Below are positions 1-11,335 of a DNA stretch of 64,000 nucleotides, piece after piece. Position numbers and translations under genes: made by a program. Each line of letters begins with the position of its first letter. Position 1 is the stretch's first letter. Under the pieces are notes generated by a model, which saw nothing but the letters and a program-made list of their open reading frames with translations, made no database searches and had not been told where the DNA came from. This DNA comes from Procambarus clarkii (taxonomy: Eukaryota > Arthropoda > Malacostraca > Decapoda > Cambaridae), in contig NC_091171.1 in the NCBI RefSeq assembly GCF_040958095.1, positions 49,213,890 to 49,277,889 on the forward strand. Direction: 5' to 3'.

Positions 1-76
1 GCGTCTGTCTCTCCTTCACCTCTGACAACTGACAGTTTTATGGACGGCCGCAGACAGGGAGCTTTGGCGGCCTGGA

Positions 77-420
77 GAGACAGGAACGTAAACCCAGCTG
101 TATACCAGAGACAGGAAGGTAATCCCAGCTGTATACCAGAGACGGGAAGGTAATCCCAGCTGTATACCAGAGACAGGAAGGTAATCCCAGCTGTATACCA
201 GAGACGGGAAGGTAATCCCAGCTGTATACCAGAGACGGGAAGGTAATCCCAGCTGCTATACCAGAGACAGGAAGGTAATCCCAGCTGTATACCAGAGACG
301 GGAAGGTAATCCCAGCTGTATACCAGAGACGGGAAGGTAATCCCAGCTCTATACCAGAGACAGGAAGGTAAACCCAGCTGTATACCAGAGACGGGAAGGT
401 AAACCCAGCTGTATACCAGG
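77..420. repeat. 31-bp minisatellite, about 11 copies
   Basis: The unit carries AGGTAATCCCAGCTGTATAC and recurs every 31 bp (for example at 80, 111 and 142). Copies alternate between GACAGG and GACGGG, and one copy near 250 has an extra base. The first 76 bases of the window hold nothing recognisable. Confidence 0.95.
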
Positions 421-752
421 GTCACAATGGTGGTGACGGGGGTCACAATGGTGGTGACGGGGGTCACAATGGTGGTGACGGGGGTCACAATGGGGGTGAC
501 GGGGGGTCACAATGGTGGTGACGGGGGTCACAATGGTGGTGACGGGGGTCACAATGGTGGTGACGGGGGTCACAATGGGGGTGACGGGGGTCACAATGGT
601 GGTGACGGGGGTCACAATGGTGGTGACGGGGGTCACAATGGTGGTGACGGGGGTCACAATGGGGGTGACGGGGGTCACAATGGTGGTGACGGGGGTCACA
701 ATGGGGGTGACGGGGGTCACAATGGTGGTGACGGGGGTCACAATGGGGGGAC
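421..752. repeat. 21-bp minisatellite, about 16 copies
   Basis: The unit is GTCACAATGGTGGTGACGGG plus one G, with GGTGGT/GGGGGT variants. Because 21 is a multiple of three, every frame stays open and encodes seven-residue repeats, but nothing around it suggests a gene. It abuts the 31-bp array directly. Confidence 0.95.
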
Positions 753-826
753 AATGAGGCTCAACACTCATTTCTGCACAATCCAATTTCTCTGTGACGA
801 GACGCACGGGCCGGTCATACTGCCAG

Positions 827-3012
827 GAGGGCAGCGGAGGGCAGCCAGGAGGGCAGGGGTGGGCAGCCAGGGAGGGAGGGGGTGGGCAGCCAGGGAGGGA
901 GGGGTGGGCAGCTAGGGAGGGAGGGAGGGGTGGGCAGCCAGGGAGGGAGGGGTGGGCAGCCAGGGAGGGAGGGAGGGGAGGGTAGCCAGGGAGGGAGGGG
1001 TGGGCAGCCAGGGAGGGAGCGGTGGGCAGCCAGGGAGGGAGGGAGGGGTGGGCAGCCAGGGAGGGAGGGAGGGGTGGGTAGCCAGGGAGGGAGCGGTGGG
1101 CAGCCAGGGAGGGAGCGGTGGGCAGCCAGGGAGGGAGGGAGGGGTGGGCAGCCAGGGAGGGAGGGGTGGGCAGCCAGGGAGGGAGGGGTGGGCAGCCAGG
1201 GAGGGAGGGAGGGGGAGGGCAGCCAGGGAGGGAGGGGTGGGCAGCCAGGGAGGGAAGGAGGGAGGGGAGGGAGGGAGGGAAGGAGGGGAGGGAGGGAGGG
1301 GAGGGCAGCCAGGGAGGGAGGGGTGGACAGGCAGGGAGGGAGGGAGGGAGGGGTGGGCAGCCAGGGAGGGAGGGAGGGAGGGGTGGGCAGCCAGGGAGGG
1401 AGGGAGGGGTGGGCAGCCAGGGAGGGAGGGGAGGGCAGCCAGGGAGGGGAAGGCAGCCAGGGAGGGAGGGGTGGACAGGCAGGGAAGGAGGGAGGGGTGG
1501 GCAGCCAGGGAGGGAGGGGTGGGCAGCCAGGGAGGGAGGGAGGGAGGGGAGGGCAGCCAGGGAGGGAGGGGTGGAGGGGAGGGCAGCCAGGGAGGGAGGG
1601 AGGGGTGGGCAGTCAGGGAGGGAGGGAGGAGTGGGCAGCCAGGGAGGGGAGGGCTGCCAGGGAGGGAAGGGTGGGCAGCCAGGGAGGGAGGGGTGGAGGG
1701 AGGGCATCCAGGGAGGGAGGGAGGGGTGGGCAGCCAGGGAGGGAGGGGTGGAGGGGAGGGCAGCCAGGGAGGGAGGGAGGGGGAGGGAGGGGAGGGGTGG
1801 GCAGCCAGGGAGGGAGGGGTGGAGGGGAGGGCAGCCAGGGAGGGAGGGGTGGAGGGGAGGGCAGCCAGGGAGGGAGGGAGGGGTGGGCAACCAGGGAGGG
1901 AGGGGTGGAGGGGAGGGGAGCCAGGGAGGGAGGGAGGGGTGGGCAGCCAGGGAGGGAGGGGTGGAGGGGAGGGCAGCCAGGGAGGGAGGGAGGGGTGGGC
2001 AGCCAGGGAGGGAGGGGTGGAGGGGAGGGCAGCCAGGGAGGGAGGGGTGGGCAGCCAGGGAGGGAGGGGAGGGCAGCCAGGGAGGGAGGGGTGGGCAGCC
2101 AGGAAGGGAGGGGTGGGCAGCCAGGGAGGGAGGGAGGGTCAGCCAGGGAGGGAGGGGTGGGCAGTCAGGGAGGGAGGGAGGGGTGGGCAGCCAGGGAGGG
2201 AGGGAGGGGAGGGAGGGTTGGGTAGGCAGGGAGGGAGGGGTGGGCAGCCAGGGAGGGAGGGGTGGGCAGCCAGGGAGGGAGGGGAGGGCAGCCAGGGAGG
2301 GAGGGGTGGGCAGCCAGGGAGGGAGGGGTGGGCAGCCAGGGAGGGAGGGGTGGGCAGCCAGGGAGGGAGGGGTGGGCAGCCAGGGAGGGAGGGGAGGGCA
2401 GCCAGGGAGGGAGGGGGGTGGAGGCAGCCAGGGAGGGAGGGGAGGGCAGCCAGGGAGGGAGGGGTGGGCAGCCAGGGAGGGAGGGGAGGGCAGCCAGGGA
2501 GGGAGGGAAGAGCAGCCAGGGAGGGAGGGGAGAGCAGCCAGGGAGGGAGGGGAGGGCAGCCAGGGAGGGAGGGGTGGAGCAGCCAGGGAGGGAGGGGAGG
2601 GCAGCCAGGGAGGGAGGGAAGAGCAGCCAGGGAGGGAGGGGAGGGCAGCCAGGGAGGGAGGGGAGAGGCAGCCAGGGAGGGAGGGGAGGGCAGCCAGGGA
2701 GGGGGTGGAGGCAGTTAGGGAGGGAGGGGAGGGCAGCCAGGGATGGAAGGGAGGGCAGCCAGGGAGGGAGGGGTGGGCAGCCAGGGAGGGAGGCGCCAGG
2801 GAGGGAGGGGTGGGCAGTCAGGGAGGGAGGGAGGGGTGGGCAGCCAGGGAGGGAGGGAGGGGAGGGAGGGTTGGGTAGGCAGGGAGGGAGGGGTGGGCAG
2901 CCAGGGAGGGAGGGGTGGGCAGCCAGGGAGGGAGGGGTGGGCAGCCAGGGAGGGAGGGGTGGGCAGCCAGGGAGGGAGGGGGTGGGCAGCCAGGGAGGGA
3001 GGGGAAGGCAGC
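827..3012. repeat. G-rich 22-bp satellite, 2.2 kb
   Basis: The core unit is CAGCCAGGGAGGGAGGGG followed by TGGG or AGGG. Copies vary by insertion of GGGA blocks. The plus strand is almost pure purine apart from CAGCC and T, with four or more G-runs per unit, so each unit fits a G-quadruplex pattern. Open frames exist in several registers only because the units contain no stop codons. The 74 bases before it are unique and unremarkable. Confidence 0.95.
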
Positions 3013-3452
3013 GATGGTTAGCTGGTATTGACTCACTGTTGGTTGGTGTTGACTCACTGTTGATGTGATTGACTCACTGTTAGCTGATGTTGATTCATTC
3101 TTGGCTATCGTTGACTCACTGTTAGGTGGGGTTGATTCATTGTTGATGGTATTGACTCACTGTTAGCTGATGTTGATTCATTCTTGGCTATCGTTGACTC
3201 ACTGTTAGGTGGGGTTGATTCATTGTTGATGGTATTGACTCACTGTTAGCTGATGTTGACTCATTCTTGGCTATCGTTGACTCACTGTTAGGTGGGGTTG
3301 ATTCATTGTTGATGGTATTGACTCACTGTTAGCTGATGTTGATTCATTCTTGGCTACCGTTGACTCACTGTTAGGTGGGGTTGATTCATTGTTGATGGTA
3401 TTGACTCACTGTTAGCTGATGTTGACTCATTCTTGGCTACCGTTGACTCACT
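3013..3452. repeat. 83-bp repeat, about 5 copies
   Basis: Copies start ATTGACTCACTGTTAGCTGA at 3151, 3234 and 3317, giving a period of 83 bp. Each unit is itself made of four degenerate pieces of about 20 bp around GTTGACTCACTGTT or GTTGATTCATTGTT. This is a higher-order repeat that grew from a shorter one. Confidence 0.9.
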
Positions 3453-3848
3453 GTTGCTTCAGTTCCCATTACATTTTCTCTGTTTCTTCTCACCCTTTTC
3501 CAGCTGGCCTTCTACCTTGAGATTTGAGTTAATTAAACTGAGGAATCTCACCTTGTTGCCCGAGACTTGCCTCCAGTGTGTTCCATCAGAGGTGTTGGAC
3601 GCCTGGGCCCTAGTGTGTTGCATCAGGCAATATGCGCTCTGGTCCCTAGTGTGTTACATCAGAGGTGTAGTGTGCGGCACCTTGGGTGTCGCATCAGGCA
3701 ATATGGAGGCCGGCCTCGTTGGCGGGTCGGCGGGAGAGAAGGGTCGCCGTCTCCACCACCATTTCCATCTGGGTTTCATCACGCTGTAGGAGCAGAGGCA
3801 GATTTTCCGGGTCTGGTCACCCTGTTGCAATCTCTTCCATCTGGCCCA
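3453..3848. other. unique spacer, no gene seen
   Basis: A pyrimidine-rich start is followed by two or three degenerate copies of a segment carrying CTAGTGTGTTGCATCAGG near 3609-3720. Short open frames are present but show no recognisable domain. Confidence 0.5.
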
Positions 3849-4075
3849 CGGCGTGTGTGTGGCAGGTATACTCGTCTCCATCTGGCTGCTGGCAGGTGGT
3901 GGCAGGTATACTCGTCTCCATCTGGCTGGTGGTGGCAGGTATACTCGTCTCCATCTGGCTGGTGGTGGCAGGTATACTCGTCTCCATCTGGTTGGTGGTG
4001 GCAGGTATACTCGTCTCCATCTGGCTGGTGGTGGCAGGTATACTCGTCTCCATCTGGCTGCTGGCAGGTGGTGAG
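3849..4075. repeat. 33-bp minisatellite, about 6 copies
   Basis: The unit contains CAGGTATACTCGTCTCCATC followed by TGGCTGGTGG and recurs every 33 bp. The length is a multiple of three, so frames stay open on both strands without implying coding. Confidence 0.93.
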
Positions 4076-4968
4076 TGTTGGTCCATGACGTCATTATGGC
4101 AAGTGTTGGGTGGTCCATGACGTCATTATGGCAAGTGTTGGGTGGTTCATGACGTCATTATGGCAAGTGTTGATAGTGGTCCATGACGTCATTATGGCAA
4201 GTGTTGGGTGGTCCATGACGTCATTATGGCAAGTGTTGGGTGGTCCATGACGTCATTATGGCAAGTGTTGGGTGGTCCATGACGTCATTATGGCAAGTGT
4301 TGGTAGTGGTCCATGACGTCATTATGGCAAGTGTTGGTGGTGGTCCATGACGTCATTATGGCAAGTGTTGGTAGTGGTCCATGACGTCATTATGGCAAGT
4401 GTTGGTGGTGGTCCATGACGTCATTATGGCAAGTGTTGGTGGTGGTCCATGACGTCATTATGGCAAGTGTTGTGGTGGTCCATTGACGTCATTATGGCAA
4501 GTGTTGGTGGTGGTCCATGACGTCATTATGGCAAGTGTTGGGGTGGTCCATGACGTCATTATGGCAAGTGTTGGTGGTGATCCATGACGTCATTATGGCA
4601 AGTGTTGTGGTGGTCCATGACGTCATTATGGCAAGTGTTGGGGTGGTGCATGACGTCATTATGGCAAGTGTTGGTGGTGGATCCATGACGTCATTATGGC
4701 AAGTGTTGGGGTGGTCCATGACGTCATTATGGCAAGTGTTGGGGTGGTCAATGACGTCATTATGGCAAGTGTTGTGGTGGTCCATGACGTCATTATGGCA
4801 AGTGTTGGGGTGGTCCATGACGTCATTATGGCAAGTGTTGGTGGTGGTCCATGACGTCATTATGGCAAGTGTTGGGGTGGTGCATGACGTCATTATGGCA
4901 AGTGTTGGTGGTGGTCCATGACGTCATTATGGCAAGTGTTGTGGTGGTCCATGACGTCATTATGGCAG
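4076..4968. repeat. 32-36 bp minisatellite with a CRE palindrome in each unit
   Basis: I count about 27 copies of CCATGACGTCATTATGGCAA, separated by GTGTTGG and a variable GGTGG spacer. Every copy carries TGACGTCA, the exact consensus for CREB/ATF-type bZIP factors. Neighbouring bases vary (GTCC, GTGC, GTCA and GATC before ATGACG), but the palindrome does not. Binding or regulatory activity is an inference from motif identity only. Confidence 0.92.
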
Positions 4969-5847
4969 GTCTCTAGCCACAGGGAGCAGGAAGACTGACC
5001 CACATACTAACGACCAACAGACTAACCTCCTGTTGATCACGAGAGGTATAAACAAACCTCTTGCTGGATATGCCACCTGATTGGCTGAGCCCTCGCCGAT
5101 ATGCTCAGCTCTGAGTGGCCAGCTTTCACCTGCCGTCGCTTCTGATTGGTTAGCTGCAATTTGAAAATACCTTCTTCAAGAATTCAAGTTTGACGCCAAA
5201 ATTTCAATTCCTTCAACACACCCTTTCCCCCCTACACCCCCTCCCTCCCCCTACACACCCGTCCCTCCCCCCTACACCCCTCTCCCTCCCCCTACACCCC
5301 TCTCTCCCCCCCACACCCCCTCCATCCACCCCTCCCCTCGTCTTCTAAAATTAAACGCAGTATCCCCAAAAATTTCAAGAATGCTCGAGAATTTTAGGAA
5401 GATTTCTATGAGAGTGAACAGGAAAAGTTGCGGGAAGGAAGGTGATTAATGACTGAAGCATCAATTACACGTGTCACTTACTTATTACGTGCCATAGGCT
5501 CAACAAGGCCACCACATCCGGCCCAGACCAGGCCATTCTCGCCTCTACAGGACCCCGGAGCCGGCTGGGCCCTCCCTCGCTCTCTGCACCTCTGCTACTC
5601 TCACCCGGCTTCATATATCACTTTTTATTGGCGGGAAAGATACATTAAAAGTGTATTGATATACTTAGGTGAGTGTGAGAAGGTGAGTGTAGTGAGGGTG
5701 TCGGGGAGAGGGGGGAGCTGGGCCCTCACAGTGAGGGAGTGAGGGGGCTGTGAGGGGTGAGGCTCCCGTCCTCACTCCTCACCAACAGGACAAAGCACTT
5801 GACTCCGCTTTCATTAAAAGTTTCATGACTTGACTATGATTTCTAGC
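4969..5847. other. unique region, no gene supported
   Basis: Two inverted CCAAT boxes (TGATTGGCTGA near 5078 and TGATTGGTTAG near 5132) lie close together. A C-rich stretch of CCCTCCCCCTACACCCC type follows at 5218-5340. A 97-codon frame at 5449-5742 has no recognisable domain and was not called. Confidence 0.4.
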
Positions 5848-7052
5848 GGCACCTTACACCCCGCGCCACACCTCCTTACACCCCGCGCCACACCTCCTTA
5901 CACCCCGCGCCACACCACCTTACACCCCGCGCCACACCTCCTTACACCCCGCGCCACACCACCTTACTACCCCGCGCCACACCACCTTACACCCCGCGCC
6001 ACACCACCTTACACCCCACGCCACACCACCTTACACCCCGCGCCACACCACCTTACACCCCGCGCCACACCACCTTACACCCCGCGCCACACCTCCTTAC
6101 ACCCCGCGCCACACCTTACACCCCGCGCCACACCACCTTACACCCCGCGCCACACCTTACACCCCGCGCCACACCACCTTACACCCCGCGCCACACCTTA
6201 CACCCCGCGCCACACCACCTTTCACCCCGCGCCACACCTTACACACCGCGCCACACCACCTTACACACCGCGCCACACCACCTTACACCCCGCGCCACAC
6301 CACCTTACACACCGCGCCACACCACCTTACACCCCGCGCCACACCACCTTACACACCGCGCCACACCACCTTACACCCCGCGCCACACCACCTTACACAC
6401 CGCGCCACACCACCTTACACACCGCGCCACACCACCTTACACCCCGCGCCACACCACCTTACACACCGCGCCACACCACCTTACACACCGCGCCACACCA
6501 CCTTACACCCCGCGCCACACCACCTTACACACCGCGCCACACCACCTTACACCCCGCGCCACACCACCTTACACACCGCGCCACACCACCTTACACCCCG
6601 CGCCACACCACCTTACACCCCGCGCCACACCACCTTACACCCCGCGCCACACCACCTTACACACCGCGCCACACCACCTTACACACCGCGCCACACCACC
6701 TTACACCCCGCGCCACACCACCTTACACACCGCGCCACACCACCTTACACCCCGCGCCACACCACCTTACACCCCGCGCCACACCACATTACAACCCGCG
6801 CCACACCACCTTACACCCCGCGCCACACCTTACACCCCGCGCCACACCTTACACCCCGCGCCACACCTCCTTACACCCCGCGCCACACCTCCTTACACCC
6901 CGCGCCACACCTCCTTACACCCCGCGCCACACCTTACACCCCGCGCCACACCTTACACCCCGCGCCACACCTTACACCCCGCGCCACACCTTACACCCCG
7001 CGCCACACCTTACACCCCACGCCACACCACCTTACACCCCGCGCCACACCTA
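5848..7052. repeat. 22-bp (and 19-bp) satellite, 1.2 kb
   Basis: The main unit is CACCTTACACCCCGCGCCAC plus AC, with ACACCGCG variants. Shorter 19-bp units lacking ACC are concentrated at both ends (about 6110-6245 and 6826-7015). GCGC CpG sites occur in every unit. The 410-codon plus-strand frame is a consequence of stop-free units. Confidence 0.95.
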
Positions 7053-7316
7053 TACCAACTAACTCGACCAGACAGTCCAAGACTCGACCAGACACTCCAA
7101 GACTCGACCAGACAGTCCAAGACTCGACCAGACAGTCCAAGACTCGACCAGACAGTCCAAGACTCGACCAGACACTCCAAGACTCGACCAGACAGTCCAA
7201 GACTCGACCAGACAGTCCAAGACTCGACCAGACAGTCCAAGACTCGACCAGACAGACCAGGACTCGACCAGACAGACCAGGACTCGACCAGACAGTCCAA
7301 GACTCGACCAGACCCT
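7053..7316. repeat. 20-bp minisatellite, about 13 copies
   Basis: The unit AGACTCGACCAGACAGTCCA repeats with almost no length variation, so copies fall every 20 bp exactly. CACTCC and CAGACC variants occur. Confidence 0.95.
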
Positions 7317-7429
7317 ACCTCCGTAAGACCTCAGCAGTATGGGAGGAAGCTTTTACCAGAGTGTCTACAGTGTTCCAGAATAGTGGGGGGGGGGGTATGA
7401 AGATGGAGGGAGGGAGGGAGTGACAGTGA

Positions 7430-10400
7430 GGGTCCTATATACATCAGCAAGGGGGGTTATATAGACATCAGCAGGGGGTCCTATAGACATCAGCAGGGGT
7501 CCTATAGACATCAGCAGGGGTCCTATAGACATCAGCAGGGGTCCTATAGACATCAGCAGGGGGGTTATATAGACATCAGCAGGGGGTCCTATAGACATCA
7601 ACAGGGGGTCCTATAGACATCAGCAGGGGTCCTATAGACATCAGCAAGGGTCCTATTGACATCAGCAGGGGTCCTATAGACATCAGCAGAGGTCCTATAG
7701 ACATCAGCAGAGGTCCTATAGACATCAACAGGGGGTCCTATATACACCAGCAGGGGGTCCTATAGACATCAGCAGGGGTCCTATAGACAGCAGCAGGGGT
7801 CCTATAGACATCAGCAAGGGTCCTATAGATATCAGCAGGGGGGATCCTATAGACATCACCAGGGGGTCCTATATACATCAGCAGGGGATCCTATATACCT
7901 CAGCAGGGGGGTTCTATATAAATCAGCTGAGGGTCCTATAGACATCAGCAGAAGGTCTTATAGACATCACCAGGGGGTCCTATAGACATCAGCAGGAAGT
8001 CCTATAGACATCAGCAGGGGGGTTATATAGACATCAGCATGGGGTCCTATAGACATCAGCAGGGGTCCTATAGACATCAGCAGGGGTCCTATAGACATCA
8101 GCAGGGGTCCTATAGACATCAGCAGGGGGTCCTATACACATCAGCAAGGGGGGTTATATAGACATCAGCAGGGGGTCCTATAGACATCAGCAGGGATCCT
8201 ATAGACATCAGCAGGGGTCATATAGACATCAGCAGGGGTCCTATAGACATCAGCAGGGGTCCTATAGACATCAGCATGGGGTCCTATAGACATCAGCAGG
8301 GGGTCCTATAGACATCAGCAGGGGGTCCTATAGACATCAGCAGGGGTCCTATAGACATCAGCAGGGGTCCTATAGACATCAGCATGGGGTCCTATAGACA
8401 TCAGCAGGGGGTCCTATAGACATCAGCAGGGGGTCCTATAGACATCAGCAGGGGTCCTATAGACATCAGCAGGGGTCCTATAGACATCAGCAGGGGTCCT
8501 ATAGACATCAGCATGGGGTCCTATAGACATCAGCAGGGGGTCCTATAGACATCACCAGGGAGTCCTATAGACTTCAGCAGGGGTTCCTATAGACATCAGC
8601 AGGGGGTCCTATAGACATCAGCAGGGGGTCCTATAGACATCAGCAGGGGGGTCCTATAGACATCAGCAGGGGGTCCTATACACATCAGCAGGGGGTCCTA
8701 TAGACTTCAGCAGGGGGTCCTATAGACATCAGCAGGGGGTCCTATAGACATCAACAGGGGGTCCTATAGACATCAGGAGGGTCCTATAGACATCAGCAAG
8801 GTTCCTATTGACATCAGCAGGGGTCCTATAGACATCAGCAGAGGTCCTATAGACATCAGCAGAGGTCCTATAGACATCAACAGGGGGTCCTATATACACC
8901 AGCAGGGGGTCCTATAGACATCAGCAGGGGGTCCTATAGACATCAACAGGGGGTTCTATATACATCAGCTGAGGGTCCTATAGACAGTCAGCAGAAGGTC
9001 TTAGAGACATCAGCAGGGGGTCCTATAGACATCAGCAGAAGGTCTTATAGACATCAGCAGAGGTCCTATATACATCAGCAGGGGGTCCTATAGACATCAG
9101 CAGAAGGTCTTATAGACATCAGCAGGGGGATCCTATAGACTTCAGCAGGGGGTCCTATAGACATCAGCAAGGGGGTCCTAAAGACACCAGCAGAGGTCCT
9201 ATATACATCAGCAGGGGGTCCTAAAGACACCAGCAGAGGTCCTATATACATCAGCAGGGGATCCTATAGACTTCAGCAGGGGGTCCTATAGACTTCAGCA
9301 GGGGGTCCTATAGACATCAGCAGAGGTCCTATATACATCAGCAGAAGGTCTTATAGACTTCAGCAGGGGGTCCTATAGACATCAGCAAGGGGGTCCTATA
9401 GACATCAGCAGGGGGTCCTATATACATCAGCTGGGTGTCCTATAGACATCAGCAGAAGGTCTTATAGACTTCAGCAGGGGGTCCTATAGACATCAGCAGG
9501 GGGGTCCTATAGACATCAGCAGGGGGGTCCTATATACATCAGCAGAGGGTCCTATATACATCAGCAGGGGGTCCTATATACATCAGCAGGGAGGTCCTAT
9601 AAACATCAGCAGGGGGGTCCTATATACATCAGCAGAGGGTCCTATATACATCAGCTGGGTGTCCTATAGACATCAGCAGAAGGTCTTATAGATATCAGCA
9701 GGGGGGTCCTATATACATCAGCAGGGGGGTCCTATATACATCAGCAGGGGGTCCTATATACATTAGAAGGGGGCCCCTATATATATCAGCAGGGGGTCCT
9801 ATAGACATCAACAGGGGGTCCTATAGACAGCAGGTGGTCCTACTGACATCAGCAAGAGGTCCTATAGACATCAGCAAGGGGTCCTATAGACATGAGCAGG
9901 GGGTCCTATAGACATGAGCAGGGGGTCCTATAGACATGAGTAGGGGGTCCTATAGACATGAGCAGGGGGTCCTATAGACTTCAGCAGGGGGTCCTATAGA
10001 CATGAGCAGGGGGTCCTATAGACATGAGCAGGGGGGTCCTATAGACATCAGCAGGGGGGTTCTATAGACATCAGCAGGGGGTCCTATAGACATCAGTGGG
10101 GGGGGGGTCCTATAGACATCAGTGGGGGGGGGGTCCTATAGACATCAGCAGGGGGTTCCTATAGATATCAGCAGGGGGTCCTATAGACATCAGCAGGGAG
10201 TCCTCTAGACATCAGCAGGGGGTCCTATTGACATCAGCAGGGGGTCCTATTGACAAAAGCAGGGGTTCTATTGACATCAGCAGGGGGTCCTATTGACAAA
10301 AGCAGGGGTCCTATAGACTTCAGCAGGGGGTCCTATAGACATCAGCAGGGGGGTGCTATAGACATCAGCAGGGGGTCCTATATACATCAGCAGGGAGGTC

Positions 10401-11335
10401 CTATATACATCAGCAGAGGGGTCCTATATACATCAGCAGGGGGGTCCTATATACATCAGCTGGGTGTCCTATAGACATCAGCAGAAGGTCTTATAGATAT
10501 CAGCAGGGGGTCCTATAGACATCAGCAGGGGGTCCTATATACATCAGCAGGGGGTCCTATAGACATCAGCAGGGGGGTCCGATAGACATCAGCAGGGGGG
10601 TCCTATATACATCAGCAGAGGGTCCTATATACATCAGCAGGGGGTCCTATAGACTTCAGCAGGGGGTCCTATAGACATCAGCAGGGGGGTGCTATAGACA
10701 TCAGCAGGGGGTCCTATAGACATCAGCAGAGGATCCTATAGACATCAGCATGGGGTCCTATTGACATCAGCAGGGGGTCCTATAGACATCAGCAGGGGGT
10801 CCTATAGACATCAGCAGGGGGTCCTATAGGCATCAGCAGGGGGTCCTATAGACATCAGCATGGGGTCCTATTGACATCAGCAGGGGGTCCTATAGACATC
10901 AGCAGGGGGTCCTTTAGACATCAGCATGGGGTCCTATTGACATCAGCAGGGAGTCCTCTAGACATCAGCAGGGGGTCCTATAGGCATCAGCAGGGGGTCC
11001 TATAAACATCAGCAGGGGTCCTATAGTCATCAGCATGGGGTCCTATAGACATCAGCAGGGGGTCCTATAGGCATCAGCAGGGGGTCCTATAAACATCAGC
11101 AGGGGTCCTATAGGCATCAGCAGGGGGTCCTATAAACATCAGCAGGGGTCCTATAGTCATCAGCAGGGGGTCCTATAGACATCAGCAGGGGGTCCTATAG
11201 GCATCAGCAGGGGGTCCTATAGACATCAGCAAGGGGTCCTATAGACGTCAGCAGGGGATCCTATAGGCATCAGCAGGGGGTCCTATAGGCATCAGCAGGG
11301 GGTCCTATTGACATCAGCAAGGGGTCCTATAGACA
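7430..11335. repeat. about 21-bp satellite, 3.9 kb
   Basis: The unit is TCCTATAGACATCAGCAGGG plus one to three G. There are roughly 180 copies with many point variants (TATATACATCAG, GATATCAG, CATGAG) and variable G-run length, so the frame is lost often and stops (TAG) are frequent. It continues into the CAG-rich array that follows. The 113 bases before it hold a G-run and a GGAG repeat only. Confidence 0.95.

Noticed and set aside
827..3012. Glycine-rich frames of up to 588 codons that resemble silk or cuticle proteins
   Set aside because: Frames shift with GGGA insertions, stay open only because the strand is purine-rich, and have no flanking exon.
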